This document shows, piece after piece, positions 18,164 through 27,462 of a stretch of DNA of 64,000 nt. The DNA is taken from assembly GCF_016195855.1 (NCBI RefSeq), contig NZ_JACPYU010000004.1, forward strand, positions 1 to 64,000, given 5' to 3'. Every line of letters begins with the position of its first letter. Within the stretch, counting starts at the first letter, position 1. The translations under genes and the position numbers were made by a program. The DNA comes from Aquabacterium sp. Lineage in GTDB: Bacteria; Pseudomonadota; Gammaproteobacteria; Burkholderiales; Burkholderiaceae_C. The notes beneath the pieces were generated by a model. The model was not told where the DNA came from, did no database searches, and saw nothing but the letters and a program-made list of their open reading frames with translations.

Positions 18164-19360
18164 ATGCAGCATATCCATCTGGTCTGTAGCCCGAATGCCG
18201 CCCAAGGCTGGCAGGCAGCGCTCCGAGTCTCGCCTCGGGGATACCGCATCACCAGCACCACCAGCTCGCTCAGTGAGGCTCAAGCGGGCATCAAGGCCGA
18301 AATCCCTGATTTCCTGATTGTCGAGGCCCGCAGCACCGATGACTTCCGCGTGCTGCAACTGCTCGCGCAGGACCTGCCGGAACTCGATTGCATCATCGTC
18401 GGCATCCAGCCCGATGCCGACACCCTGCTGGGCCTGATGCGCGCCGGCGTGCGCGAGGTCTTGCCCGCCCACCCGGATGACACGACCCTGTCGCAGGCCG
18501 TCGAACGCCTGGCCCGCAAGCGCGGGGGCACACATCGCGCAGCGCGCAAGGCCAAGATCCTGTGCTTCATCAGCTGCAAAGGCGGCAGTGGTGCCACCTT
18601 CCTGGCGGCCAACCTCGCCGTCGCGCTGGCCGCAGACGGCGCCCGGAAAGTGGCCCTGCTGGACTTCAACCTGCAGTTTGGCGACGCCCTGCTTTTCATC
18701 AGCAGCCAGCAGGCGCACAGCCACGTGGCAGAAGTGGCCATGAACAGCGAGCGCCTCGATCAGGAGTTCCTCAAAGCCTCCATGCTGGAAGTGAGCCCCG
18801 GCCTGAGGGTGCTGCCTGCGCCCGAGGACCCTGCCCTGGCCGAAGAAGTCCACGCCAGCCATGTGCGCGCCATCGTTCAGACGGCCCAGTCGGAATTCGA
18901 TTACATCGTGATCGACCTGGGTCGCACCCTGAACGCCGTGGCGCTGCAGGCGCTGGACATGGCCGATCAGGTCTATGCCGTGCTGCAACTGACGCTGCCC
19001 TTCATCCGCGATGGCAAACGCCTGCAGCAGATCTTCACCTCATTGGACTACCCCCCTGGCAAGATCAGCTGGATCGTCAACCGCTTTGAGAAGGGCGGGC
19101 AGCTCACGCTGGCCGACGTCAAGAAGACGCTCAAGATCGAGGACCTGTTCACCATCCCGAATCACTACGGTGTGGTGGCCGACTCCGTGAACCAGGGCGT
19201 GCCCGTCTCCAAGATTGCGCCCCACAGCCCCGTCACCTTGTCGATCGCCGAGCTGGCCAGCACCATCAACCAGGTTGAAAGCCCAACCGCTTCGCCCGCG
19301 GGCTTGCGCAGCATCCTGGGCAAGCTGGTGGGCAAACGCACTGGCGGGGTATCGGCATGA
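18164..19360 (+). CDS. cpaE: Tad pilus localisation ATPase CpaE/TadZ
   Basis: A 398-residue protein with an N-terminal receiver-like domain (about 1-110) and a MinD/ParA-type ATPase domain. The deviant Walker A motif is KGGSGAT at residues 139-145, followed by VALLDFNLQFGD. TadZ places the Tad machine at the cell pole. The receiver-like part lacks an obvious phospho-acceptor Asp set. The stop overlaps the start of cpaF by 4 bp. Confidence 0.93.
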   Translation: MQHIHLVCSPNAAQGWQAALRVSPRGYRITSTTSSLSEAQAGIKAEIPDFLIVEARSTDDFRVLQLLAQDLPELDCIIVGIQPDADTLLGLMRAGVREVLPAHPDDTTLSQAVERLARKRGGTHRAARKAKILCFISCKGGSGATFLAANLAVALAADGARKVALLDFNLQFGDALLFISSQQAHSHVAEVAMNSERLDQEFLKASMLEVSPGLRVLPAPEDPALAEEVHASHVRAIVQTAQSEFDYIVIDLGRTLNAVALQALDMADQVYAVLQLTLPFIRDGKRLQQIFTSLDYPPGKISWIVNRFEKGGQLTLADVKKTLKIEDLFTIPNHYGVVADSVNQGVPVSKIAPHSPVTLSIAELASTINQVESPTASPAGLRSILGKLVGKRTGGVSA

Positions 19361-20817
19361 GCTTGCGTGAACGACTGGGACTGGGTGCCAATGGCGGAAA
19401 GGGCTTGCCGGCGGTAGCGCAGCCCTTGCCTGACGAGTCGCCCGATGGGGCCCTCAAGCCTGAGGCAGATGGCACCACCACCCTGGCCATGCTGACGCCG
19501 CAGTCCGTCCAGCAGGCCGCCGCCGAAGCCACCCCGGCAGTGACCAAGGCCTATCAGCAGCTCAAGACGCGCGTGCACCAGCAGGTGCTGCGCCGCCTGG
19601 ACATTGACGCGCTCGATCGCCTGCCTCCCGACCGCCTGCGCGATGAATTGAAACTCCTGGTCGAGCAACTGCTTCAGGAAGAGAGCATCGCGCTCAACGC
19701 CGTGGAGCGCCGCGCGCTGGTCACCGAGATCCAGGATGAAATGCTGGGCCTGGGCCCGCTGGAGCCCCTGCTGCAGGACCCCTCCGTGTCCGACATCCTG
19801 GTCAACACCTGCAGGCAGGTCTATGTCGAGCGCCACGGCAAGCTGGAGATGACCAACATCGCCTTCTCCGACAACGCGCACCTGATGAAGATCATCGAGA
19901 AGATCGTCTCCAGGGTCGGGCGGCGCGTGGACGAGTCCAGCCCCATGGCCGATGCCCGACTGGAAGACGGCTCGCGCGTCAACGTCATCATTCCGCCGCT
20001 GGCCATCGACGGGCCGATTCTGTCCATCCGGCGTTTTGCCTCGACGCCGCTGCAGATGAGCAACCTGATCAGCTACAAGTCGCTGTCCGAGGAGATGGCC
20101 CTGTTCATGGCTGCGGCCACTGAGGCCGAGGTCAACATCGTGATTTCAGGCGGCACAGGCTCGGGCAAGACCACGTTGCTCAACATCCTGAGCAGCTACA
20201 TCCCGGCCACAGAGCGGATCGTCACCATTGAAGACGCTGCCGAGCTGCAATTGCAGCAGCCCCACGTGGTGCGGCTCGAAACCCGGCCGGCCAACGTCGA
20301 GGGGCGCGGCGAAATCACACAACGGGCACTGGTGCGCAACGCGCTGCGCATGCGGCCTGACCGCATCGTGCTGGGCGAAACGCGGGGCCCAGAGGCCCTG
20401 GACATGCTCCAGGCCATGAACACAGGCCACGAAGGCTCGATGACCACCATCCACGCCAACACCGCACGCGACGCGCTGTCCCGGCTGGAGAGCATGATCG
20501 CCATGGCCGGCGTGGACCTGCCCACCAGAGCCGCGCGCAGCCAGATTGCGTCGGCCATTGGCCTGGTCATCCAGACCAACCGCCTCACGGATGGCACCCG
20601 CCGTATCACCAGCATCACGGAGATCGCCGGCATGGAAGGCGACGTCATCATGATGCAGGAACTGTTCTGCTTCAAACAGACCGGCGTGCTGTCGGACGGC
20701 ACCGTGCAGGGCTACTTCTCTGCCACCGGGGTGCGCTCCAGACTCTGGGAAAAGCTCGTTTCAAAGGGCATCCGACTACCCGAACACTTGTTCGATCCCG
20801 TCAGGCAGGTCGTCTGA
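19357..20817 (+). CDS. cpaF: Tad pilus secretion ATPase CpaF/TadA
   Basis: A 486-residue hexameric type II/IV secretion ATPase that powers Flp pilus assembly. Walker A is GGTGSGKTT near residue 265-273, the Asp box is around [12 protein letters not shown], Walker B is [12 protein letters not shown] and the His box follows in [13 protein letters not shown]. The N-terminal ~130 residues hold a low-complexity leader and the helical N1 domain. It overlaps cpaE by 4 bp. Confidence 0.96.
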   Translation: MSLRERLGLGANGGKGLPAVAQPLPDESPDGALKPEADGTTTLAMLTPQSVQQAAAEATPAVTKAYQQLKTRVHQQVLRRLDIDALDRLPPDRLRDELKLLVEQLLQEESIALNAVERRALVTEIQDEMLGLGPLEPLLQDPSVSDILVNTCRQVYVERHGKLEMTNIAFSDNAHLMKIIEKIVSRVGRRVDESSPMADARLEDGSRVNVIIPPLAIDGPILSIRRFASTPLQMSNLISYKSLSEEMALFMAAATEAEVNIVISGGTGSGKTTLLNILSSYIPATERIVTIEDAAELQLQQPHVVRLETRPANVEGRGEITQRALVRNALRMRPDRIVLGETRGPEALDMLQAMNTGHEGSMTTIHANTARDALSRLESMIAMAGVDLPTRAARSQIASAIGLVIQTNRLTDGTRRITSITEIAGMEGDVIMMQELFCFKQTGVLSDGTVQGYFSATGVRSRLWEKLVSKGIRLPEHLFDPVRQVV

Positions 20818-20838
20818 CAGGCCGCTCAGGAACACACC

Positions 20839-21810
20839 ATGAACGCAACCTACCTGATGTTCGTCATCCTGGCCTTTCTGGCCGTGGTGCTCGTACTGGA
20901 AGGCCTCTATCACACCTTCTTCGCCGGGCGATCGCGCGAAGCCAGGCGGATCCGCCACCGCCTGTCGCAACTCAACGATGCGGGCCGCAGCATCGAGCTG
21001 AAGATCACGCGCGAAGAAGAGCAGACGCGTCTGAGCGAGCTGGCACGTTGGCTGATGGAGCGCACCTGGGGCAAGAAGCTGACCCTCTACGTTCACCAGG
21101 CCGACGCCGGTCTGCACGCGGCCGACATGGTGCTGATCTCTGGCGCGCTGTTGCTGGCCGGGATACTGGCCGCCGCACTGACCGACAAGCCTCTGAGCTT
21201 TGGCGCCGCCGTGGGCGCGGCACTGGCCGCAGCCCCCTGGTGGTTCATCACCTACCGCCGCGACAAGCGCATCCAGAAGCTGGAGCAACAGTTTCCCGAA
21301 GCGCTCGACATGATCGCGCGGGCCATGCGCGCAGGCCATGCCTTGACCCTGGCGATCAAGATGTGCGGCGACGAACTCCCGGGCCCGCTCGGCCCTGAGC
21401 TCAGAGAGATGTCAGACGAGATCACGCTGGGCATTGCCTTCACCAACGCCCTGCAAGGCCTGGTGGAGCGGGTGCCCTTGCGCGATGTGACCTTCCTGGC
21501 CGTGGCCCTGACCGTGCAGCGGGAAACAGGCGGCAACCTCGCAGAGTTGCTGGACAAGCTCGCCAAGTTGATGCGCGAGCGCTTCAAGGTCATTGGCGAC
21601 ATCCGCATCAAGAGTGCAGAGGGGCGCATGTCCGCCTGGATTCTGGGGCTGCTGCCCTTTGCCATGGCTGCCATCCTGATGTACCTCAATCCCCAAGCCG
21701 TGTCCTTGCTCTGGACGGACCCCTCCGGCCGAGCCTGGCTCACACGCATGCTGGTCCTGATGGCCATTGGCATCTTCTGGATCACGCGCATCGTTCGCAT
21801 CAGAGCGTGA
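20839..21810 (+). CDS. tadB: Flp pilus inner membrane platform protein TadB
   Basis: A 323-residue GspF/T2SSF-family membrane protein: an N-terminal membrane helix, two helices around residue 95-135, the cytoplasmic T2SSF domain (FPEALDMIARAMRAGH, then the ETGGNLAELLDKLAKLMRERF motif) and two C-terminal helices. It is the inner-membrane platform partner of TadC. The next gene starts 13 bp after it. Confidence 0.95.
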   Translation: MNATYLMFVILAFLAVVLVLEGLYHTFFAGRSREARRIRHRLSQLNDAGRSIELKITREEEQTRLSELARWLMERTWGKKLTLYVHQADAGLHAADMVLISGALLLAGILAAALTDKPLSFGAAVGAALAAAPWWFITYRRDKRIQKLEQQFPEALDMIARAMRAGHALTLAIKMCGDELPGPLGPELREMSDEITLGIAFTNALQGLVERVPLRDVTFLAVALTVQRETGGNLAELLDKLAKLMRERFKVIGDIRIKSAEGRMSAWILGLLPFAMAAILMYLNPQAVSLLWTDPSGRAWLTRMLVLMAIGIFWITRIVRIRA

Positions 21811-21823
21811 CGGAGCACCACAC

Positions 21824-22744
21824 ATGTCGACCTGGATCGTTCTCATCTTCTTCTTCATCGCGGCCGCCCTGCTGGCCGTGTGGGTCTTTGACGCGCTCTT
21901 CCCAGACGAGGCGCGGCGCCGGCTGGCAGACCTCGTCGAGTCGTCGCCGCATGCGGCACGGCGGGTTCGACGCAACCATCTCATTGACGTGCTGGCGCGC
22001 GTCACCGAGCCGATCAGCAAACTCGCCACGCCTGACAAGGACAGCCTCGATGAAATCACCTTGTTGCTGGCCCACGCCGGCCTGAGGCAGAAGGCGGCCT
22101 CTGCGGCGTATTTCGGCGCCAAAGCCGCCTTGACCCTGCTGCTGCCGCTGATCACCCTCACCGTGCTGCCACTGCTCAAACCAGGCCAGCAGACATTCAG
22201 CCTCGTCACGGTGCTGGTGCCCGCAGCCATTGGCTACTACCTGCCCACCCTGCTGTTGCGGATGGCAGTCAAGCACCGCAGGCAGCGCATCATCGATGGC
22301 ATGCCCGATGCCATCGACCTCATGACCATCTGCGTTGAAGCCGGTCTGAGCATGGATTCGGCCATGACCCGCGTGGCCGAGGACTTCACCATCAGCAACC
22401 CTGTCCTGGGTGAAGAGCTCAAGATCATCGGCATGGAAACGCGCGCGGGCCTGAACCGCGCACTGGCTTTGCGCAACTTCTACGCCCGCACAGGTGTCGA
22501 CGAAGTCGACAGCTTCGTGACCATGGTGATGCAGGCCGAACGCTTTGGCACCAGCATCGCCGAAGCGCTGCGTGTGCACTCCGACACCATGCGCACCAGG
22601 CGGCGCCAACAAGTCGAAGAAGCCGCGGCCAAGATCGGCACCAAGTTGCTGTTCCCCTTGATCCTGTGCCTGTTTCCCGGGCTGATTTTCGTGCTCGTGG
22701 GGCCTTCCGTGATCCAGTTCGTGGGCCTGATGTCGACCAAATGA
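21824..22744 (+). CDS. tadC: Flp pilus inner membrane platform protein TadC
   Basis: About 306 residues, T2SSF family, with an N-terminal helix (WIVLIFFFIAAALLAVWVF), paired central helices, the motif PDAIDLMTICVEAGLSMDSAM and a C-terminal hydrophobic pair (LLFPLILCLFPGLIFVLVGP). The ATG at 21824 starts a clean membrane anchor; an in-frame start at 21767 would lie inside tadB. It pairs with TadB in the platform. Confidence 0.94.
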   Translation: MSTWIVLIFFFIAAALLAVWVFDALFPDEARRRLADLVESSPHAARRVRRNHLIDVLARVTEPISKLATPDKDSLDEITLLLAHAGLRQKAASAAYFGAKAALTLLLPLITLTVLPLLKPGQQTFSLVTVLVPAAIGYYLPTLLLRMAVKHRRQRIIDGMPDAIDLMTICVEAGLSMDSAMTRVAEDFTISNPVLGEELKIIGMETRAGLNRALALRNFYARTGVDEVDSFVTMVMQAERFGTSIAEALRVHSDTMRTRRRQQVEEAAAKIGTKLLFPLILCLFPGLIFVLVGPSVIQFVGLMSTK

Positions 22745-22764
22745 ATGAATGCGAGAACACCATC

Positions 22765-23880
22765 ATGAAACATCACAAGCTGTCGATTTCATATACCGCC
22801 GTTCTGATTGGCCTGGCACTGGCTGGCTGTGCGAATGCCCCCAAAGGCACACAGGCCTTGACCATCAAGCCCGCGTACACGATCGGGCATGGGGGCGCCG
22901 TGGACGTGTCTTACGGCTACATCGTTCGTGCGCGTGAGGCCGAGGCCGAAAGCCAGCTGGAGCAGGCGGCAATCTGGTGGGCACGCGCCGTGGGTGCCGC
23001 GCCAGGACGCGCAGATGCACACCATGGCCTCGGGCTTTGCCTGGCACGCCTGGGCCGGCTTCAAGAAGGCGTTGGTGCCTTGCGTGAGGCCGCATCGCTG
23101 GCCCCCCACGACGCCCGCATCCTCAACAACCTGGGGCATGCCCTGAAGCTGCAAGGCGAGCGCGAGGAGGCCGTGGCCATGTTCAAGGCCGCACTGCAAG
23201 CCGACCCCGCGCATGCCCAGGCACGCTACAACCTGGCCATGCTGGAGCAACCTGCCATGTCGATGACGGTGGCCCAAGCCGAGCCAGGCGAGGCCGGCAG
23301 CGCTGCGGCCGCATCCACCGTGACGGCTTCATCGGGTGCGCCGCAGATGGCCCTCACGCTCACCACCATGCTGGGCGTTCAACAAACGCCGAATACGCCG
23401 CCCCTGACTCAAATCTCAACCACGGCGTCCATCGAACCACTGCAGCTCAAGGGAGCCGACAACATCAAGGTGGTGCCGCTCACGTCAGTGGCGCTCAACG
23501 ACCAGGCTGTTCCCGCCTCCACCATGTCCATCACGCTCACGGGGCTGACGGTGGAGGTCTTCAATGGCAATGGCGTGGCCGGTGCCGCCAAAGGCCTGAG
23601 CCAGACGCTGGCCAAGCATGGCGTGCAAGCCAGTCGCATCGCCAACATGACGCGCTACGACACGGTCAATACCCGCGTGCTGTACCGCCCGGGCAAGGCC
23701 ACCGAAGCGCGCCAGCTCGCCAGGCTCCTGCCCAGCCACAGTGAGCTGGTGGAGGCCACACCTGCCCAGGTGCAGGCCATGCGTGCCGATGTGCGCGTGG
23801 TGCTGGGCCACAACGTGAACCGTGTGGCGACAGACGGCACGGCCATCGAGGTGGCCATGATGGACACGCATCGCATGTAA
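22765..23880 (+). CDS. tadD: TadD-like TPR lipoprotein with C-terminal LytR_C domain
   Basis: About 371 residues. A lipoprotein signal with lipobox ALAGC (C22), two or three TPR units (about 60-165; AAIWWARAVGAAPGRADAHHGLG, ILNNLGHALKLQGEREEAV), a low-complexity linker and a LytR_C-like domain (VEVFNGNGVAGAAKGLSQTL through VRVVLGHNV). TadD is the lipoprotein thought to help secretin assembly. The LytR_C part, found in cell-wall-associated proteins, suggests envelope contact. An ATG at 22741 overlapping the tadC stop is an alternative start, but the signal peptide begins at 22765. Confidence 0.85.
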   Translation: MKHHKLSISYTAVLIGLALAGCANAPKGTQALTIKPAYTIGHGGAVDVSYGYIVRAREAEAESQLEQAAIWWARAVGAAPGRADAHHGLGLCLARLGRLQEGVGALREAASLAPHDARILNNLGHALKLQGEREEAVAMFKAALQADPAHAQARYNLAMLEQPAMSMTVAQAEPGEAGSAAAASTVTASSGAPQMALTLTTMLGVQQTPNTPPLTQISTTASIEPLQLKGADNIKVVPLTSVALNDQAVPASTMSITLTGLTVEVFNGNGVAGAAKGLSQTLAKHGVQASRIANMTRYDTVNTRVLYRPGKATEARQLARLLPSHSELVEATPAQVQAMRADVRVVLGHNVNRVATDGTAIEVAMMDTHRM

Positions 23881-23885
23881 GGCAT

Positions 23886-23903
23886 CCGCCAGGCCATTGG
23901 CGG
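23886..23903. terminator. Short hairpin between convergent genes
   Basis: CCGCCA (23886-23891) and TGGCGG (23898-23903) form a 6-bp stem in the 36-bp gap between the end of the Tad locus and the convergent acyl-CoA dehydrogenase gene. There is no T tract, so termination is only possible. Confidence 0.3.
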
Positions 23904-23916
23904 CAACCACCGCCTT

Positions 23917-24960
23917 TCAGGCCTGCAGGCACAGCGCCAGGAGGTCCTGGCGCCGCTGCGCTGCCGGCCCCATGAGCCCTTGCAGCTGCCAGGCATCGCA
24001 CAAGCGCTGCGCTTGCCCATAGTCCTTCATGTAGCCATTGCCGCCCAGCAGCTGCACACCGTCGGTGGCCAGTGCGGTGGCGGCCTCGCCGCACTGCAGC
24101 AGCAAGGCTTGTACGCGTGAGGCGGCATCCTGATCGCCAGCCGGCCTGACCAGCGCACGCAGGGCCGACGACAAGGCCGCTTGCGCCATGGACAGACGCT
24201 CGTGTTGCACGGCCAGCAAACGGCGCACTTCCCCCCAGCCCAGCAAATTGCCACCACCCTGATGGCGCTCCGTGGCATAGGTCTGCGCGGTCTGCAAGCT
24301 GCCGTGCATCAAGCCACACAACATCGCCATGACACACGCCGCCAGTTGCGATGCCAGCCCCTGAAGTCGCGCTTCAAGCTGATCGCATTGCAGCTGGCCG
24401 CCCACCTGCGTCAGTTGCAGATCGGCCATGCCGGCTGCCTGCAGGCCCATGAAGCGGGCTCCGGCCTGTCGCACCACACCGGGCTGAGCCACCTGGAAAC
24501 GGAACAGAGCCAGTTGCCCATCGGGCATCCGCACCGGTGTGACCATGGCATCTGCCGTCTGCCCCAACAAGCAGGCACTCAGGCGGCCCGACACCAGCCC
24601 CTTGCGGTCTACGCAAGGCCAGTCGTGGCGACCGACATCGTGAAAGCCGGGCCAGGCCCAGCGCTGCCCTGGCAAGGGCGCTTCGCCATCATCGTCACCA
24701 TCAGGCACCCCGCGCCCATACCAGGCGAGCTGCGCCGCGCCATGTCCGTACAGCCACGCGGCGCTGCCCGCATCATGTTGGGCCAGGGCTTCCAGCACAC
24801 GCGCCAGCGCCTCGGCCCCCATCCCGATGCCACCTGCGGCTTCAGGCAGGCACAAGTCCATCAGGCCCAGGTCCCGCATCTGCTGCGGGGATGGGGCCTG
24901 CGGCAGTTGTTCGACCACGCCCATCAGTTCGGCGGCCGCCTCGTCCATCCAGTCGATCAT
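23917..24960 (-). CDS. Acyl-CoA dehydrogenase family protein, short subunit-like
   Basis: A 347-residue acyl-CoA dehydrogenase homologue, a little shorter than the usual ~380. The N-terminal helical part (LGLMDLCLPEAAGGIGMGAEALARVLEAL) and the C-terminal LLGGNGYMKDYGQAQRLCDAW segment are recognisable. The middle domain is diverged and the TEPxxGSD motif of active enzymes is not visible. The gene overlaps the upstream, larger acyl-CoA dehydrogenase by 4 bp. Two unequal coupled subunits recall the heteromeric FadE enzymes of steroid side-chain degradation. Substrate unknown. Confidence 0.75.
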   Translation of the reverse strand: MIDWMDEAAAELMGVVEQLPQAPSPQQMRDLGLMDLCLPEAAGGIGMGAEALARVLEALAQHDAGSAAWLYGHGAAQLAWYGRGVPDGDDDGEAPLPGQRWAWPGFHDVGRHDWPCVDRKGLVSGRLSACLLGQTADAMVTPVRMPDGQLALFRFQVAQPGVVRQAGARFMGLQAAGMADLQLTQVGGQLQCDQLEARLQGLASQLAACVMAMLCGLMHGSLQTAQTYATERHQGGGNLLGWGEVRRLLAVQHERLSMAQAALSSALRALVRPAGDQDAASRVQALLLQCGEAATALATDGVQLLGGNGYMKDYGQAQRLCDAWQLQGLMGPAAQRRQDLLALCLQA

Positions 24961-26519
24961 GTTGCATCCTCCCGAACGAACACGTGCACGCCCTCATCCG
25001 GCCGCAGCAGGCATTTGAAATGGTTGATGCGGTTGAGCTGATTGGTGCCTTCGTAAATCTGCAGCAGCTTGGCGTCACGCAGGCGCTTTTCAATGCCGCT
25101 GTCATGGGCCAGGCCATCGATGCCCAGCAGGCTCAGCGCCAGGCCGCAGTTCTGCATGGCCAGGTCGCTGCATGCCACCTTGGCCATGGAGCCCAGGCCC
25201 GATGTGAGGTTCTGCCAGGCCACCGGGTAGTGCGCCAGCAAACGGCGCTGAACCCAGTCGGTGAAGGCCGTGCTGTCCAGCAAAGGCGCGCTGCACACAC
25301 GCATCAGCCCGCGTGGCAGCCAGCGCTCCAGCTGGTACAAGGGTGGCGTGAACAACAGGGCAAACAGGCCGCCCAGGCAGTTGGCCATGGCCGACTCCAT
25401 ATAGGCCAGGCGAGACATTGCGGCGTGCCGCCCCATGTCGGCCAGGGTGGTCTGCACCCATTGCTGCTCGATCAGGCGCCCCTGCTGGCAGCGCATGCCG
25501 GCCACCCGGTCTCGCGTGGCCTCGAACACCCCACGGGCCACGCCGGTGGCAAAGGCCCCCACGCCCGCGCGGGTGGACGACACCACGTAGTCGATCATGG
25601 TCTGCGCCACCTCGCGGTGCGCCCGGCCCAGCCTGGCTGTGTGGCGGGGCGCCAGGGCCACTTGCTGCACAGGCACCTGGCAGCGGTCGAACACGAGCTC
25701 AGAAGCCACACAGGCCTTTTGCCCCAGCTTGTGCTCCTGCGCCCCGAACGAGAAGCCCGACGCGCCCGTGCGCACCGCCAGCGCCACCATGGTGTCAGCG
25801 GGCCTGCGCCGGTCCTCATAGGCGATGACCATGTGCCAGGTCGACACATGCCCATTGGAGATGAAGACCTTGCGGCCATTGAGCTCGTACGCACCACCTG
25901 CTTGAGGCGTGGCCACGGTGCCCAGCCTGGCGCGGTCCACCAGCTCGGTCTCCTCGACGTCCGTGCCGGCGCCGGGCTCGGTGATGGCCAGCGACAGCAG
26001 ACAGGGCTTGCCCTGGCGCTCGCCCTCGCAGACCTCCTTGAAGATCTGCCGCGCCAGCCGCAGGTTCCAGGTCGCCATGAGCGTGGCCACACCCAGGTAG
26101 TGCACGCCCACGACATTGGCCAGGCCCACGCACTGGGTCGACACCTCTTCAACAAAGGCGTACATGGACAGCATGTTCCAGCCATGCCCGCCAAACATCT
26201 TGGGCAGCCACATGGTGAACAGGCCCCAGCGGTTGGCCTCGGCAATGAAGTCCCAAGGCAGGTGCTGCGGATCGTCCTCGATGCGCGCGTCCAGTGCCAG
26301 CGCCTGCGGCATGACCACCTCGCGGTTGAAGCGCCGGGCCAGGTCGATGGCACGGGCCACGTCACGGCGCATGCCGCCGGGCAGCTCCTTCATGGCGGCC
26401 ACGCTGGCCGACCAGTCCGCCAGGCTCTCATGGGCACCGTGATGGAAGATGTGGCTCTCGATGAACGAGGGCGAAGACGAGGACAAGGGTGGGCGGGCCA
26501 TGGCGGGCGTGTCGAGCAT
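24957..26519 (-). CDS. Acyl-CoA dehydrogenase family protein, long
   Basis: A 520-residue acyl-CoA dehydrogenase-like flavoprotein. It carries the FAD/substrate motif LAITEPGAGTDVEE, a SNGHVSTWHMV segment and the C-terminal IYEGTNQLNRINHF motif. The extra length compared with short-chain enzymes resembles long or multi-domain family members. It probably oxidises an acyl-CoA thioester in the operon with the acetoacetate-decarboxylase-like gene (10 bp upstream) and the short dehydrogenase (4-bp overlap). The substrate is not determined by the sequence. Confidence 0.85.
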   Translation of the reverse strand: MLDTPAMARPPLSSSSPSFIESHIFHHGAHESLADWSASVAAMKELPGGMRRDVARAIDLARRFNREVVMPQALALDARIEDDPQHLPWDFIAEANRWGLFTMWLPKMFGGHGWNMLSMYAFVEEVSTQCVGLANVVGVHYLGVATLMATWNLRLARQIFKEVCEGERQGKPCLLSLAITEPGAGTDVEETELVDRARLGTVATPQAGGAYELNGRKVFISNGHVSTWHMVIAYEDRRRPADTMVALAVRTGASGFSFGAQEHKLGQKACVASELVFDRCQVPVQQVALAPRHTARLGRAHREVAQTMIDYVVSSTRAGVGAFATGVARGVFEATRDRVAGMRCQQGRLIEQQWVQTTLADMGRHAAMSRLAYMESAMANCLGGLFALLFTPPLYQLERWLPRGLMRVCSAPLLDSTAFTDWVQRRLLAHYPVAWQNLTSGLGSMAKVACSDLAMQNCGLALSLLGIDGLAHDSGIEKRLRDAKLLQIYEGTNQLNRINHFKCLLRPDEGVHVFVREDAT

Positions 26520-26529
26520 GAGGCGCTCC

Positions 26530-27282
26530 TTACTTGGCCCGCAAGGTGGCCAGACGCATGATGTGCGCCCAGCTCACCGGCCAGATGCGCATGGGTGGCG
26601 GGAACAGGCCGCCGCCAATGTCGCAAGTGCGCATCGTGGCCTGCGTGGCCGGGCCGGCCTGGATGCCGATCGGGTCATTCGGCGCATCGCTCAGCTGCAC
26701 CTTCAGGTCCATGCCGTTGGCATCGTGGATGGTCTCGCTGGGCCGCACGGTCAACAAGTGGCCAGGCAGAAAGGACAGGTGCCCGCGCACATTGACCTGC
26801 ATGCGGCCGATGCCTGGTGGTGGCGCGCTCAAGCGCTCACGCACCTGGCCCTCAAAGCGCATCACCTCATGGCCGCGACGGGCCACCGCCCCACGGAAGC
26901 CCCCGTCCGCGGATTCCTCGAAGGTGATCTGCGCCATCTTCTTGGGATAACCCAGCATCTCGCGACCCCAGATCATGGCCTGATCGCAATCGACCACCAT
27001 CCACGGGCAATGCAGGACCGGGAACAGCCCGAACAGCTTGGCGTGGATCAGGATCGCTGCTTCCTTGTACACACAGCCAAACGTGGTCTTGGGGTAGTCC
27101 GCGATGAACAAGGTGGCCTTGTAGGGCCGCGCCAGACGCAAGGGAAAGGGCAACCAGTCACGCACCTTGCGCTCGTCGATCGGGATGTCGCAAAACACCA
27201 TGCGCGCGTGGTCCCACAGATTGGACTTGCCCAAGCCCATCCCACGCATCTCCCGAATGCTCGCCAGATAGCGGTTCGTCAT
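26530..27282 (-). CDS. Acetoacetate decarboxylase family protein
   Basis: About 250 residues, the family length. The active-site segment GREMLGYPKKMAQITF contains the PKK lysine pair that supplies the Schiff-base Lys in acetoacetate decarboxylase. The start at 27282 is chosen because GAAAGG sits 6 bases upstream; ATG at 27288 overlaps that site. Many family members in catabolic operons act on other beta-keto acids or are lyases of unknown substrate. It heads a minus-strand operon with two acyl-CoA dehydrogenases and is divergent from a TetR regulator. Confidence 0.8.
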   Translation of the reverse strand: MTNRYLASIREMRGMGLGKSNLWDHARMVFCDIPIDERKVRDWLPFPLRLARPYKATLFIADYPKTTFGCVYKEAAILIHAKLFGLFPVLHCPWMVVDCDQAMIWGREMLGYPKKMAQITFEESADGGFRGAVARRGHEVMRFEGQVRERLSAPPPGIGRMQVNVRGHLSFLPGHLLTVRPSETIHDANGMDLKVQLSDAPNDPIGIQAGPATQATMRTCDIGGGLFPPPMRIWPVSWAHIMRLATLRAK

Positions 27283-27296
27283 GGTCATCCTTTCAG

Positions 27297-27310
27297 CAAT
27301 ACATGTATTG
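27297..27310. promoter_or_regulatory. Perfect 14-bp palindrome, candidate TetR operator
   Basis: CAATACATGTATTG is its own reverse complement and lies 15 bp upstream of the acetoacetate-decarboxylase-like start, in the divergent promoter region with a TetR gene. A related imperfect copy lies at 27444-27457. Confidence 0.55.
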
Positions 27311-27443
27311 GTGAAATGATTCTGTGAAAGGCGCTCATCGGCGCGTTTGCGCCAGGTCAACGGAGCCCACGATGCCCATGAAAAAACGGGATTCCTTGAT
27401 TCCGCCTGGTGGCACGCACGGCATTTTCTTGATTTAAATTACC

Positions 27444-27457
27444 AATAAATCCATTGC
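27444..27457. promoter_or_regulatory. Second CAAT-N6-ATTG site, candidate TetR operator
   Basis: CAATAAATCCATTG keeps both arms of the palindrome at 27297-27310 (CAAT-N6-ATTG) and sits 6 bp before the TetR start codon. One copy in front of each divergent gene fits autoregulation plus control of the operon. Confidence 0.5.
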
Positions 27458-27462
27458 CGAAC

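Noticed and set aside
24891..26561. 556-residue plus-strand open frame opposite the long acyl-CoA dehydrogenase
   Set aside because: Antisense shadow; the minus strand encodes a recognisable acyl-CoA dehydrogenase.
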